From positions 1-36,412 of IMG/VR virus record IMGVR_UViG_3300033821_000024: a stretch of DNA of 36,412 bases; one strand, written 5' to 3'. The DNA comes from a virus. The translations under genes and the position numbers were made by a program. Below the pieces are notes generated by a model, which was given only the letters and a program-made list of their open reading frames with translations, did no database searches and was not told where the DNA came from. This document shows, one piece after another, positions 8,628 to 13,860 of this stretch (position 1 is its first letter; the number at the start of each line of letters is the position of its first letter).

Positions 8628-8836
8628 TATTTAATAGACCCAGACCCAGACCAAGACCAAGACCTAGACCCAGACCTAGACCTAGACCTAGACCTAGACC
8701 TAGACCAAGACCTAGACCTAGACCCAGACCAAGACCTAGACCAAGACCTAGACCTAGACCTAGACCTAGACCTATACCAAGACCCAGACCAAGACCAAGA
8801 ACTATCGAGAATATCAGGTGAGTTAAGAATAATCAT
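8627..8836 (-). CDS. Hexanucleotide-repeat ORF encoding a Ser-(Arg/Trp/Gly) dipeptide array (locus 1)
   Basis: A 69-codon ORF. After a start of about 11 ordinary residues the rest is almost wholly alternating serine with Arg, Trp or Gly. On the sense strand the unit is TCT-NGG, where N decides the second residue (A gives Arg, T Trp, G Gly). It starts 11 bases after the stop of the 87-residue gene, so both should share one transcript. The ribosome site is weak, so translation is uncertain, and the array may instead act as DNA or RNA. The layout is the same as at 24482-24999. Low-complexity protein of this kind would be disordered and strongly basic. Confidence 0.45.
   Translation of the reverse strand: MIILNSPDILDSSWSWSGSWYRSRSRSRSRSWSRSWSGSRSRSWSRSRSRSRSRSGSRSWSWSGSGSIK
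8635..8796. repeat. Hexanucleotide tandem array, 27 units of NAGACC
   Basis: Twenty-seven contiguous 6-base units on the plus strand, each NAGACC. The first base is T in 15, A in 7, C in 5 and never G. Only one unit (8773, TATACC) differs elsewhere, and a degenerate unit follows at 8797. Variation confined to one position of an otherwise fixed hexamer is unusual for simple slippage alone. Confidence 0.95.
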
Positions 8837-8847
8837 ATTCTATCAGC

Positions 8848-9111
8848 TTATATTTGATTTTTTGGAACAGGATGCAGCCATTCACAAGCATCAACAATAC
8901 TAGACTTGTTTACTAAAACATCAGAAACGAAAGGCTCTACTTCGCTGAGAGTTCCATTTTTTAATGCATTGTAAAACCTTCCTGAGTCCGCAATCCAAGA
9001 AGCTTCCTTTAATATTATCTCATCATCTTCAATCGAATCTAAAATGCCGATTAAATGCATTGTTACCGTTCTAATGAAATAAGATTTTCCAACTACCCAA
9101 AATTTACTCAT
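8848..9111 (-). CDS. Small conserved phage protein, array-associated (locus 1)
   Basis: An 87-residue protein with a strong TTAGGAGA ribosome site before ATG 9111. Its sequence matches a widespread phage family I recall by pattern: 'GKSYFIRTVTMHLIGIL', 'ILKEASWIADSGRFYNALK', 'SEVEPF', 'IVDACEWLHPVP'. It also aligns loosely with the 85-residue protein at 24482 (shared IG near residue 20, central hydrophobic/W stretch, G-x-L, DV and a C-terminal SI), suggesting one superfamily; I recall relatives labelled DUF6948. The fold is probably a small beta barrel. No biochemical function is known to me. Immediately downstream is the Ser-X repeat ORF. The promoter carries the operator shared with the ribbon-helix-helix gene. 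Confidence 0.7.
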   Translation of the reverse strand: MSKFWVVGKSYFIRTVTMHLIGILDSIEDDEIILKEASWIADSGRFYNALKNGTLSEVEPFVSDVLVNKSSIVDACEWLHPVPKNQI

Positions 9112-9173
9112 GTTTAAATCTCCTAAAAGTTTAATTAATGTTTTTTTATAATTTCAAAATCACCACTCATGAA

Positions 9174-9204
9174 CATATACTAGCATGCTAGTTTACGGTG
9201 TCAA
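9174..9204 (-). promoter_or_regulatory. Promoter and operator of the early operon
   Basis: On the minus strand, TTGACA (9199-9204) and TATATG (9174-9179) are 19 bases apart. The spacer contains the perfect palindrome ACTAGCATGCTAGT (9179-9192). The same arrangement recurs at 9408-9436. The spacing is longer than ideal, so the promoter may need help or be easily repressed. Confidence 0.6.
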
Positions 9205-9382
9205 CACTTTTTTTATGTTTATTTATTATTTTTTCTAAACCCCAGCGCGCTAGCTGATTCATGCTTATTTTTTGATTAAAAGATATAAGCCGAAGCTCTT
9301 CATGCATTAACTCAGTAATCGGTATTACAAGAGTCCTCGGATAATTTTTATTCACGATTTTTTTTACTTTTTCTGACATCAT
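9188..9382 (-). CDS. Ribbon-helix-helix (Arc/CopG-like) transcription regulator
   Basis: A 64-residue protein from ATG 9382 (AAGGGGC site upstream); the next ATG codon is an alternative, and an upstream extension to 9469 lacks a ribosome site and would span the promoter. Residues ~17-58 show the ribbon-helix-helix order: strand 'RTLVIPITE', helix 'MHEELRLISFNQK', turn 'IS', helix 'MNQLARWGLEKIINKHK'. Such proteins bind palindromic operators as dimers of dimers. Two matching operator-like sites lie in its own promoter and in the promoter of the next gene downstream, so autoregulation and control of the early operon are likely. The stop codon lies inside the downstream operator. Confidence 0.75.
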   Translation of the reverse strand: MMSEKVKKIVNKNYPRTLVIPITELMHEELRLISFNQKISMNQLARWGLEKIINKHKKSVDTVN

Positions 9383-9407
9383 AAAAGCCCCTTTATTTAT
9401 TAAATGG

Positions 9408-9436
9408 ATTATACTAGTATGCTGTTTAGACATCAA
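9408..9436 (-). promoter_or_regulatory. Promoter and operator of the ribbon-helix-helix gene
   Basis: Minus-strand TTGATG (9431-9436) and TATAAT (9408-9413) are separated by 17 bases, a near-ideal sigma70 promoter. The spacer carries a version of the operator (AGCATACTAG on the minus strand) that matches the site at 9179-9192 apart from one substitution and a missing base. Confidence 0.7.
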
Positions 9437-9484
9437 GAGCGAATATTGAAAAATGTTAATAGAATTCAAGCGGAGGAATTAAGA

Positions 9485-9568
9485 ATGAATGCGAAATACA
9501 GAAAGACAGAGCGGAGTGATTTGTGCTATTTTTTTGATGCTTTACAAATAAATAAGGCGGGAGAGTAA
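9485..9568 (+). CDS. 27-aa leader ORF ending inside a hairpin
   Basis: A 27-codon ORF with a very strong GGAGGA site six bases upstream of ATG 9485. Its last codons and stop (9566-9568) lie inside the left arm and loop of the hairpin at 9550-9582. It precedes the replication gene by about 120 bases. A well-initiated short ORF running into a hairpin is the layout of a translation-dependent attenuator or leader peptide. The peptide itself is polar, basic and has no recognisable domain. It was called from its ribosome site; conservation is unknown. Confidence 0.5.
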   Translation: MNAKYRKTERSDLCYFFDALQINKAGE

Positions 9569-9582
9569 AGCCCGCCTTATTT
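9550..9582. terminator. Strong hairpin, terminator or attenuator upstream of the replication gene
   Basis: AAATAAGGCGGG and CCCGCCTTATTT form a perfect 12-bp stem with a 9-base loop. The flank is moderately T-rich on both strands. Because it overlaps the stop of the 27-codon ORF, translation could disrupt it. It may also end leftward or rightward transcripts at the divergent control region. Confidence 0.65.
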
Positions 9583-9616
9583 AACACTAAAAGAGTAAAG
9601 AACGAGTCGTCAAACC

Positions 9617-9655
9617 CCTTTCTGAACTTGCTAATAATGACGCAGGTCAGAAAGG
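9617..9655 (+). other. Leader hairpin before the replication gene
   Basis: CCTTTCTGA (9617-9625) pairs perfectly with TCAGAAAGG (9647-9655) around a 21-base loop, 31 bases upstream of ATG 9687. It follows the larger hairpin at 9550 and may be part of the same leader control. Confidence 0.5.
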
Positions 9656-9686
9656 AAGTCAATAATTTGAGTAAAGGAAAATTAAT

Positions 9687-10607
9687 ATGTCGATCGAAAA
9701 ATTAGATTTTAACTACATCAAGCAAGCACACAAACCATTCACAACTTTCCTAAACGATGTACTCCAGAACATAAAAGACCCACTTGTTTTAGGCGTGTAC
9801 GTTTATTTATCATCTCTCCCGCCGTTGTGGTCTGTAAATAAAGCTCATTTAATGGATCATTTCAAGGTTGGCCGAGACAAAATAGGGCATGTGCTTAAAT
9901 TTTTAAATGATGCACAGTTGTTATCGTACGATAGAGAGAGAGACGATAGAGGAATGCTTGGAAAAGTGTCCATAATAATACTAGATGGCGTTGAATTCTC
10001 CAAAAATTTACCAAAAAATTCCACACTACTGAGTTCCAGTGCTGTGGAACAATCCACGCTACTGAAAATCCAGACTATGGATAATCCAGGCTCTGGTGAA
10101 ACAGCACCTATAAATAATATATATATTAAAAATAAAACAAAAAAGAATAAAACATGTGCATCTAACGATGCACTTGACGGATTTATCGAGTTCAAAACGA
10201 TTTATCCTGTGCGCAAGAACATGCAGCGAGCACAAGAAGCTTGGGTGAAAAAGAAGTGCTACAAGCACAAAGATGTGATCATCAAACATGTGCGCGATAG
10301 TGCGCAAAAAGATGCGGACTGGAAAAAAGGAATAATTCCTCACCCGACCACGTATTTAAATGGGGCTAGATGGGAAGATGAAATAAAGACGCAAGAAGCC
10401 CAAGGATTCAAGGCATTTCACAAAACAAACGAATTGCACTCAACAGTCCCCGAATTTGTGCCTGATTACACGCCGATAAATAGAGAGGCTGGAATGAAAG
10501 GCATGGAAATGATCAGAAAGACGTTAGGGATAAAGTCAGACGCTAAAGCTCGTTTAAATGCCCCCGCTTTGAGCGTAGGCGAAATATATGGGGGGGGTAA
10601 GGGTTGA
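9687..10607 (+). CDS. Replication initiation protein (lambda O-like), origin inside the gene
   Basis: A 306-residue protein with an AAAGGAAA ribosome site. Residues ~20-100 look like a winged-helix DNA-binding domain ('LPPLWSVNKAHLMDHFKVGR' then 'HVLKFLNDAQLLSYDR'). Residues ~110-155 are a low-complexity linker encoded by an iteron array and AT-rich DNA. The C-terminal part (~165-235) contains 'PHPTTYLNGARWEDE', common in phage replication proteins. The DNA of the linker has five ~16-bp-spaced repeats followed by an AT-rich block, the arrangement of the lambda origin within gene O. A P-like loader follows two genes later. The most likely role is binding the iterons and recruiting the host helicase through the loader. 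Confidence 0.75.
   Translation: MSIEKLDFNYIKQAHKPFTTFLNDVLQNIKDPLVLGVYVYLSSLPPLWSVNKAHLMDHFKVGRDKIGHVLKFLNDAQLLSYDRERDDRGMLGKVSIIILDGVEFSKNLPKNSTLLSSSAVEQSTLLKIQTMDNPGSGETAPINNIYIKNKTKKNKTCASNDALDGFIEFKTIYPVRKNMQRAQEAWVKKKCYKHKDVIIKHVRDSAQKDADWKKGIIPHPTTYLNGARWEDEIKTQEAQGFKAFHKTNELHSTVPEFVPDYTPINREAGMKGMEMIRKTLGIKSDAKARLNAPALSVGEIYGGGKG
10020..10155. other. Probable replication origin: five iterons plus AT-rich block
   Basis: Repeats beginning TCCA at 10020, 10035, 10053, 10069 and 10085 share the pattern TCCA-S-NCTNY-K-GA. The copies at 10020 and 10053 match at 12 of 13 bases, and three copies have internal TCCA...TGG dyads. About 50 bases of almost pure A/T follow (10105-10155). Position inside the initiator gene and the iteron/AT-rich order match the lambda origin. 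Confidence 0.65.
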
Positions 10608-10672
10608 TGGTCACCATTGAATTAAATCGATCTACGGCCTTCCTCTTGAGTTCTGGAGTGATTTTGATATGA
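10607..10672 (+). CDS. Possible 21-aa coupled micro-ORF
   Basis: A 21-codon ORF that begins in a TGATG overlap with the end of the replication gene and ends in an ATGA overlap with the HNH gene. Its N-terminal half is polar and its C-terminal half hydrophobic. It has no strong ribosome site of its own. It may simply carry ribosomes from one gene to the next rather than make a functional peptide. Low confidence as a protein, but the two exact overlaps are real. Confidence 0.3.
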   Translation: MVTIELNRSTAFLLSSGVILI

Positions 10673-11079
10673 GAAAGAGATTGATAATACATCAATACAA
10701 AAAACATGAATCACTTTTTGATGATATTTGTTTTTATTGTGGAGATTTTGGCAATACGAAAGACCACATACCTGCCGTATCTTGCGATATAGATATAAAC
10801 GATGTCGAAAGAATTATAGTTAGAAGCTGCGTATTGTGCAATTCTCTGCTCGGTAATAGATATTTAAATGAGCTGCTTCATAGATGCGATTATTTATTGA
10901 TCAAATATCAGAAAAGATTTAAAAAACATTTGAGTTTACCATTTTGGACAGACGCAGAAGTTGATGAGCTTTCGGGAAGATTGAGAAGAACCGTTATTGT
11001 TGGTTTGAAAAAAAAGAAATATGTTGAAAATAAGTTAAAAAATATACAGCAAAGAATATTTGAATTGCAGGGGTATTGA
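10669..11079 (+). CDS. HNH-type zinc-binding endonuclease-like protein
   Basis: A 136-residue protein. 'CFYCGDFGNTKDHIPAVS' (about 21-38) supplies a Cys pair and the DH of an HNH-like site, and 'CVLCNSLLGNR' (about 54-64) supplies the second Cys pair and the Asn. This is the compact Cys4 HNH arrangement often seen as free-standing phage proteins. The C-terminal half is helical and lysine-rich. It is placed among replication and recombination genes, starting in an ATGA overlap with the preceding micro-ORF, so a DNA-processing role is likely. Free-standing HNH proteins may be homing, recombination or packaging nucleases; which applies is not clear. Confidence 0.65.
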   Translation: MRKRLIIHQYKKHESLFDDICFYCGDFGNTKDHIPAVSCDIDINDVERIIVRSCVLCNSLLGNRYLNELLHRCDYLLIKYQKRFKKHLSLPFWTDAEVDELSGRLRRTVIVGLKKKKYVENKLKNIQQRIFELQGY

Positions 11080-11080
11080 A

Positions 11081-11428
11081 ATGAATCCTATACCTGATGA
11101 CTGGATTGATAAGCTTTTTGTGTGCATGCAGGAATTTTACGGGCAAAGATGGGAAGCGTTATTTCACAGAAAAAATGATCAAAACTTTTACAAAACGATG
11201 TGGAAAAATGGATTGGCAGGGCTTGAATATGATCAAATCAAAGACGCGCTGAAGCTATACAAGCAATACGCAAAAGATGAGCACTCAAAAGCTCCGTACG
11301 TCACAGATTTTTATCAAACAGCGAAAGGGTTTGTTAAACCTGTTTACAAATCTCATAATAATGATCATATTTACAGCTCAGAGATTAGAGAAAATGCGAT
11401 GCGAGAAATACGAGAAAAGCTAGCATAA
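11081..11428 (+). CDS. Replication protein P-like helicase loader
   Basis: A 115-residue protein from ATG 11081, chosen over the upstream ATG 11060 because GCAGGGG is well spaced and the start sits just after the HNH stop. The pattern 'W.D.LF..M.EFYGQRWEALF', 'MWKNGLAGLEYDQIKDAL' and 'AP.VTDFYQTAKG' resembles the DnaB-loading proteins of the lambda P type, which deliver host helicase to the origin-bound initiator. Its place after the O-like gene fits. It is shorter than lambda P (233 residues), so it may represent only the core region. The family call is by motif pattern only. Confidence 0.55.
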   Translation: MNPIPDDWIDKLFVCMQEFYGQRWEALFHRKNDQNFYKTMWKNGLAGLEYDQIKDALKLYKQYAKDEHSKAPYVTDFYQTAKGFVKPVYKSHNNDHIYSSEIRENAMREIREKLA

Positions 11429-11444
11429 TGTTCCACGCGGAACA
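11429..11444. promoter_or_regulatory. parS-like 16-mer
   Basis: TGTTCCACGCGGAACA matches the chromosomal ParB-binding parS consensus TGTTNCACGTGNAACA at every position except one (C for T in the centre). It lies in the 31-base gap between the P-like and RusA genes. No parA or parB gene is seen in the window. It also forms a 6-bp RNA hairpin, which is a simpler explanation. Confidence 0.4.
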
Positions 11445-11459
11445 AAAAAGGATTTGATT

Positions 11460-11822
11460 ATGGCTAAAGAATTGTCTTTTGAGCTTCCGTACCCTATAAA
11501 ATGCTCTGTAAATTCTATGTACATTTGGAATAAAAAAGGTTCAATTTTGCTGAGTTGTCACGCTAAGAAATACAAGCAAGATGTGTACTATTTAACTCGC
11601 AAACTAGACAAATTCGGGTCTGATGATGTTAGCGTTGATATATCAATGTACCCACCTGATAATCGAACTCGAGACACTGACAATATACTAAAAGTACTTT
11701 TCGACTCTCTGCAATACTCTCAGATTATTGAAAACGACAAACAAATCAAAAAGCATAGCGTAGAAAAAATGGAAACGGTCAAAAACGGGAAGCTTGAAAT
11801 ATTGATAAAGTCTATTGTATAG
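11460..11822 (+). CDS. rusA: RusA-family Holliday junction resolvase
   Basis: A 120-residue protein from ATG 11460, with an AAAAAAGGATTTG leader. 'PPDNRTRDTDNILKVLFDSL' (about 57-76) followed by 'IIENDKQIKKHSVEKM' is the RusA signature, including the Asp residues that bind catalytic metal. The length equals the E. coli enzyme (120 residues). RusA cuts four-way junctions, here probably to resolve recombination and replication intermediates before packaging. The gene closes the rightward early block and is followed by a terminator. Confidence 0.85.
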   Translation: MAKELSFELPYPIKCSVNSMYIWNKKGSILLSCHAKKYKQDVYYLTRKLDKFGSDDVSVDISMYPPDNRTRDTDNILKVLFDSLQYSQIIENDKQIKKHSVEKMETVKNGKLEILIKSIV

Positions 11823-11884
11823 TGCTTACTCAACTCCTCGTTGTTGTGTTTTTTGGTTTTTTGTTAAAACCGACATACTGTATT

Positions 11885-11912
11885 AGCCCTGAGCAATTCG
11901 GGGCTTTTTTTT
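11885..11912 (+). terminator. Rho-independent terminator after rusA
   Basis: AGCCCTGAG pairs with TTCGGGGCT over a short loop and is followed by eight T residues. It lies 62 bases after rusA and before the endolysin, separating early from late transcription. Confidence 0.8.
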
Positions 11913-11913
11913 G

Positions 11914-11919
11914 TATAAT
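11914..11919 (+). promoter_or_regulatory. Possible -10 box for the endolysin gene
   Basis: A perfect TATAAT lies directly after the terminator T-run, 30 bases before the endolysin start. No convincing -35 hexamer is present, so an activator or phage factor would be needed. Confidence 0.3.
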
Positions 11920-11948
11920 GGATATTTAATCATCAAGGATTTCGCTAC

Positions 11949-12371
11949 ATGAATTCTCAAATGCGATCGAAACTAAGACTGATTTTGTTAAAACACGAGG
12001 GTTATGAGACGCATCCTTACGTCGATACTGAGAAAAAAATCACTATCGGAATCGGTAGAAATTTGACAGATAACGGAATCAGACCGACAGAAATCGATAT
12101 GATGTTTTTCAATGACACCGAGTATTTTTATCACTTTTTAGATAATAGATTTGATTGGTTTGCAGAGCTAAACGAAGCAAGACAGATAGCATTAATTGAT
12201 TTTTGTTTCATAGGGACTCACAAATTTTTGGAGTTTAAAAAGATGATTGCTGCACTCGCACGCAAAGATTATGAGAGCGCAGCAAACGAAGTCTTAGACT
12301 CAGATTACGCTAAACAAGTCGGACAAAGAGCTAATGATATTGCGGAAATTTTACGCAGCGGGACGATTTAA
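11949..12371 (+). CDS. Endolysin, GH24 (T4-type) lysozyme
   Basis: A 140-residue muramidase that would cleave the NAM-NAG backbone of peptidoglycan at lysis. The catalytic triad positions of T4 lysozyme are visible with the same spacing: Glu17 in 'KHEG', Asp26 in 'PYVDT' and Thr32 in 'ITIGIGRNLTDNGI'. The C-terminal lobe is shorter than in T4 (164 residues). There is no signal peptide or N-terminal anchor, so a holin is needed for export; candidates lie at 25679-26145. The ribosome site is AAGGATTTCGCTAC. Its stop touches the stop of the minus-strand gene beginning at 12372. Confidence 0.88.
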   Translation: MNSQMRSKLRLILLKHEGYETHPYVDTEKKITIGIGRNLTDNGIRPTEIDMMFFNDTEYFYHFLDNRFDWFAELNEARQIALIDFCFIGTHKFLEFKKMIAALARKDYESAANEVLDSDYAKQVGQRANDIAEILRSGTI

Positions 12372-12596
12372 TCATAGCTCCTCTCTCAAATTTATCGTTA
12401 AAACTTCAACGAGTGTTTGATCAATTGCTGCTTGAAATAGTTTTGATTTCTCTTTTTCATCTCTCATCTCTGAGATCAGTTGCTCATATGTTAAAGCGAT
12501 TTTGCTTTCTAAATCCTTTTCTCTTTCTGCTGCATTTTCTTTTAGTTTTGTTAATCGATCAATTATGATGTCTCGTATGTCAAAATTGTTACGCAT
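12372..12596 (-). CDS. Small coiled-coil protein, unknown
   Basis: A 74-residue, highly charged helical protein with heptad-like Leu/Ile spacing from about 14 to 70. It is the last gene of the minus-strand cluster 12372-13715, overlapping the gene before it by 8 bases. An AAGGAAC site lies nine bases upstream of ATG 12596. The composition suggests a dimeric coiled coil. No family is recognised. Its stop codon directly abuts the endolysin stop on the other strand, with no intergenic base. Confidence 0.6.
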   Translation of the reverse strand: MRNNFDIRDIIIDRLTKLKENAAEREKDLESKIALTYEQLISEMRDEKEKSKLFQAAIDQTLVEVLTINLREEL

Positions 12597-12780
12597 TGTT
12601 TTTTGTTCCTTTATTATTTATTTCTCGCTCAAGAGCATCAAAAGCTTTCGAAATAATGAGCGATTTTCTGTTATCTCCAAAAATTTGAAAGAAATTTTCA
12701 AGTTGATCGTACATTTGCTTGTTGAAATATATGTCGCATCTTTTAAGCTTTGGCTTTGTTTTTTTTGTTTCTTCATTCAT
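12589..12780 (-). CDS. Small basic protein, possible ribbon-helix-helix
   Basis: A 63-residue protein with a basic N-terminus, then 'CDIYFNKQMYDQLENFFQIF' and 'RKSLIISKAFDALEREI'. Strand followed by two helices would fit a ribbon-helix-helix DNA-binding fold, but this is only a pattern match. The leader AACAACAAATGGAGATAAC is the repeated element found before other genes in this cluster. It overlaps the next gene by 8 bases, indicating coupled translation. Confidence 0.55.
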   Translation of the reverse strand: MNEETKKTKPKLKRCDIYFNKQMYDQLENFFQIFGDNRKSLIISKAFDALEREINNKGTKNNA

Positions 12781-12802
12781 TTTGTTATCTCCATTTGTTG
12801 TT

Positions 12803-13087
12803 TTAATTTAAAGTTGATTCGTCTTCGAAAACATAAGTGCCGTATTCAATATCATTTTTTTTGTTTATTTCTTTTGCGCATCCAGCTTGCATCATTAAAT
12901 GCGCATCTCTTAAAGCTCCGTCTTGGCTTCGATGATCTCTTTCAAGTCGCTCAGCTATTGATTCTCCGTTTTCGAGTTTATAAGATGCAATTCTGTAACA
13001 ACTCGCTCGCTCGTAACTCGGTTTTTTGATTGTTGGATTGAATGTTTGTGCAAACTTAATCATTGCTTCTTTTGTTTTCTTTTTCAT
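12803..13087 (-). CDS. Small early-type protein, 94 aa, unknown
   Basis: A 94-residue protein with a lysine-rich N-terminus (about 1-25) and a charged, probably helical middle containing 'ERLERDHRSQDGALRDAHLM'. The C-terminus is acidic. The leader AACAACAAATGGAGACGAC is nearly identical to that of the next gene, placing GGAGA nine bases before ATG 13087. No membrane segment or signal. No family recognised. Confidence 0.6.
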   Translation of the reverse strand: MKKKTKEAMIKFAQTFNPTIKKPSYERASCYRIASYKLENGESIAERLERDHRSQDGALRDAHLMMQAGCAKEINKKNDIEYGTYVFEDESTLN

Positions 13088-13107
13088 TTTGTCGTCTCCA
13101 TTTGTTG

Positions 13108-13518
13108 TTAGCAGTATAAATACCAGTTATTTTTTGAATCGTGTGATATGCATTTTTCTTCAATTGATTGATTTTGTTTTTCTTCTAATTTATTTAGTTT
13201 TTCTTTAATGAAATCTCGTGCTACGTCGAGGATAGGTTCATCGAGGTCATCTAAATAAATGTTTTTATATTTAATTTCTCTTTTCCAAATTTTATCCCCG
13301 TTTTCATCTCTTCCGTTTTCTGTAGCTAATTCAATCGTTAACAATCCATTTTTTTGCTTGTATATGCATATAAACTGAAATGTTTTTTCTTGTTTAAAAA
13401 TTCTGAATTTAACGTGTGTAGCGCCTGTTGTGCATGCCCTTCCTCTGGTTTCAATTTTATGCAAAGTACTAATTTTTATTGAATCAAAAATTTCCTTATG
13501 AAATTTTGTAGGTGTCAT
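13108..13518 (-). CDS. Small early-type protein, 136 aa, unknown
   Basis: A 136-residue protein with a beta-rich middle ('VKFRIFKQEKTFQFICIYKQ') and a helical, charged C-terminal part (about 90-125) ending in aromatic and Cys residues. The leader AACAACAACTGGAGATAA is the third copy of the repeated element in this cluster. No catalytic motif is visible. It may bind nucleic acid or host protein, but nothing in the sequence proves a role. Confidence 0.6.
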   Translation of the reverse strand: MTPTKFHKEIFDSIKISTLHKIETRGRACTTGATHVKFRIFKQEKTFQFICIYKQKNGLLTIELATENGRDENGDKIWKREIKYKNIYLDDLDEPILDVARDFIKEKLNKLEEKQNQSIEEKCISHDSKNNWYLYC

Positions 13519-13547
13519 CTCTTTATCTCCAGTTGTTGTTTGTTATT

Positions 13548-13715
13548 TTATTTAGATTTGATTAAAACATTTTTAAGTCTTTCTATGCTCAATAATGTTA
13601 TTTTTTGCATTCCTTCAGTTAGGTTTTTCAAGTTCCTCTCCAGTTGATCTATGTGTTTATGTAATTTTTCTTCACCTAATTTTTCCAAAAGTTTTTCTGC
13701 GAAAGTATCTTTCAT
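13548..13715 (-). CDS. Small helical protein, 55 aa, first gene of the minus cluster
   Basis: A 55-codon ORF from ATG 13715, preceded by AACTGGAGATGAAA. A second ATG directly after GGAG is too close to be used. The product is a charged amphipathic helix with repeated Leu/Ile, probably a coiled coil. It lies about 40 bases downstream of a good promoter, so it is the lead gene of the five-gene cluster. Function unknown. Confidence 0.6.
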   Translation of the reverse strand: MKDTFAEKLLEKLGEEKLHKHIDQLERNLKNLTEGMQKITLLSIERLKNVLIKSK

Positions 13716-13753
13716 TTTCATCTCCAGTTAGCTATTAGTTACTCTATGCAGTA

Positions 13754-13782
13754 ATAGTATCATTGATACGTGTAACATGCAA
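13754..13782 (-). promoter_or_regulatory. Promoter of the minus-strand small-gene cluster
   Basis: Minus-strand TTGCAT (13777-13782) and TACTAT (13754-13759) are separated by 17 bases. An inverted repeat GTATC-ATT-GATAC (13757-13769) overlaps the -10 box and GTGT/ACAC arms lie beside the -35, so repressor control is plausible. The rest of the gap to 13861 is AT-rich. Confidence 0.65.
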
Positions 13783-13860
13783 CACTTATTATTACTATTT
13801 ATTAATTATTTTTAATTTATTTTCGATGTGTGATATATTTAGTGCAGATTATGGACAGGG

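Noticed and set aside
8635-8796. NAGACC array as the replication origin iterons
   Set aside because: The units are only 6 bases, directly abutting, and an iteron plus AT-rich origin of the lambda type exists inside the replication gene at 10020-10155.
8635-8796. Array as a CRISPR
   Set aside because: There are no spacers, the unit is 6 bases, and no cas genes are present. The same holds for 24766-24996.
9188-9469. Longer reading of the ribbon-helix-helix gene
   Set aside because: The extra codons cross the promoter and operator at 9408-9436 and lack a ribosome site. ATG 9382 is supported by AAGGGGC.
10059-10343. Minus-strand readings in the replication gene
   Set aside because: They lie opposite a recognised replication gene and have a low-complexity Phe/Ile/Leu composition typical of antisense frames.
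12502-13208. Plus-strand Phe/Leu/Ser-rich readings
   Set aside because: Antisense shadows of Lys/Glu-rich minus-strand genes, each of which has a strong GGAGA site.
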